6,337 bases of DNA from Treponema sp. (lineage in GTDB: Bacteria; Spirochaetota; Spirochaetia; Treponematales; Breznakiellaceae). The notes beneath the pieces were generated by a model that saw only the letters and a list, made by a program, of their open reading frames with translations, was not told the DNA's origin and ran no database searches. Shown piece after piece: positions 5,954 through 6,337 of this stretch. The stretch's first letter is position 1, and each line of letters opens with the position of its first letter. The stretch covers positions 1 through 6,337 of the forward strand of contig JAITEW010000178.1 in assembly GCA_031281855.1 (NCBI GenBank), in the 5' to 3' direction. Made by a program: the position numbers and the translations under genes.

Positions 5954-6337
5954 TCAGGGATTAATCCGCAGCCGTATTTCCTGACAGCACGCCCGCCGAT
6001 CCCGGCTGCTTACCGGTATCCCGTATACCCCGCCGGCGTTGGCGACCGCCCCTGCCGTAAGGCCCTCAGCCCCTTCATACGAAAGCGGTTTCGGACTATA
6101 CACGAATACTGTCCCCTCACGGGCGCCAGCCGCAGGATGTAACCGGATGGTTAAAGTGTCTTTTCCGGTTAATACATCGACGATTTCCGCAGCGCCCATG
6201 GATATATGCAGGGTCGAACCGACTACGACCGGCCTGTCTTCCGACACGGGCGTCAGGCGCAGCAGCCGCGAACCATGGGCGGGCAGGTCCCCGGTGGTAT
6301 AGTCCGGCCCGCAGAGACCCTGATAGGCAGCGTCCCA
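5954..6337 (-). CDS. C-terminal end of a probable alpha-galactosidase-type glycoside hydrolase, N-terminus beyond the window
   Basis: The minus frame is open from the right edge to a TGA at 5956-5954, giving 127 codons. The catalytic domain is outside the window. What is visible looks like the all-beta C-terminal domain of GH27/GH36-type alpha-galactosidases: DLPAHGSRLLRL resembles the conserved strand that follows the barrel, then GSTLHISMGAAEI, and a final beta-rich stretch with REGTVFVYSPKPLSYEG. Such enzymes release terminal alpha-galactose from raffinose-family sugars or galactomannan. The assignment rests on motif resemblance alone, without catalytic residues, so another retaining glycosidase is possible. 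A GTG at 6247 could be taken for the start of a 97-residue protein, but the family-like sequence continues upstream of it. It runs toward lysC on the same strand, with a 166-base gap that includes a separate promoter. Confidence 0.68.
   Translation of the reverse strand, partial: WDAAYQGLCGPDYTTGDLPAHGSRLLRLTPVSEDRPVVVGSTLHISMGAAEIVDVLTGKDTLTIRLHPAAGAREGTVFVYSPKPLSYEGAEGLTAGAVANAGGVYGIPVSSRDRRACCQEIRLRINP

Noticed and set aside
5954..6247. Stand-alone 97-residue small protein starting at GTG 6247
   Set aside because: The frame stays open to the window edge, and the 30 codons upstream (including DLPAHGSRLLRL) belong to the same glycosidase-like C-terminal domain.
1..6337. Mobile elements, CRISPR arrays, tRNA/rRNA genes, phage or defence genes
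   Set aside because: No direct-repeat arrays, terminal inverted repeats flanking a transposase, cloverleaf-like stretches or relevant protein motifs were seen; the window is filled by metabolic genes.

Overview
The window reads as an ordinary, gene-dense bacterial chromosome segment. It has moderately high GC, short intergenic gaps, Shine-Dalgarno sites and sigma70-like promoters. It holds four complete or nearly complete metabolic genes plus two genes cut by the window edges. Five of the six genes are on the minus strand; only the ferritin gene is on the plus strand. I cannot fix the taxon. Carbohydrate-active enzymes flanking housekeeping lysine genes suggest an anaerobic, gut-type saccharolytic bacterium. 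A gut spirochaete (Treponema-like) or a Firmicute is my best guess, at low confidence.

Layout from left to right: (1) 1-1953, minus, a large two-part esterase. It has an SGNH/sialate O-acetylesterase-like half followed by an alpha/beta-hydrolase half, and its C-terminus lies beyond the left edge. (2) 1954-2118, a divergent intergenic region with a promoter on each strand. (3) 2119-2637, plus, a non-haem ferritin with a complete ferroxidase centre. (4) 2638-2709, a convergent gap with a G/C-rich hairpin, probably the terminator of the lysine operon. (5) 5787-2710, minus, lysC-dapB-dapA, a compact operon for the aspartate-to-lysine/diaminopimelate branch with its own promoter at about 5818-5846. 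(6) 5847-5953, a gap containing a 41-base interrupted palindrome. (7) 5954-6337, minus, the last 127 codons of a probable alpha-galactosidase-type glycoside hydrolase.

Functionally, LysC phosphorylates aspartate. After an aspartate-semialdehyde dehydrogenase step encoded elsewhere, DapA condenses the semialdehyde with pyruvate, and DapB reduces the product toward diaminopimelate and lysine. Ferritin stores iron and detoxifies ferrous iron and peroxide. The two edge genes point to breakdown of plant or host glycans (alpha-galactosides and acylated sugars). I found no phage, transposon, CRISPR, RNA gene or defence system and no clear sign of an undescribed system. The least routine items are the esterase fusion, the plant-like aspartokinase and the unexplained palindrome upstream of lysC.
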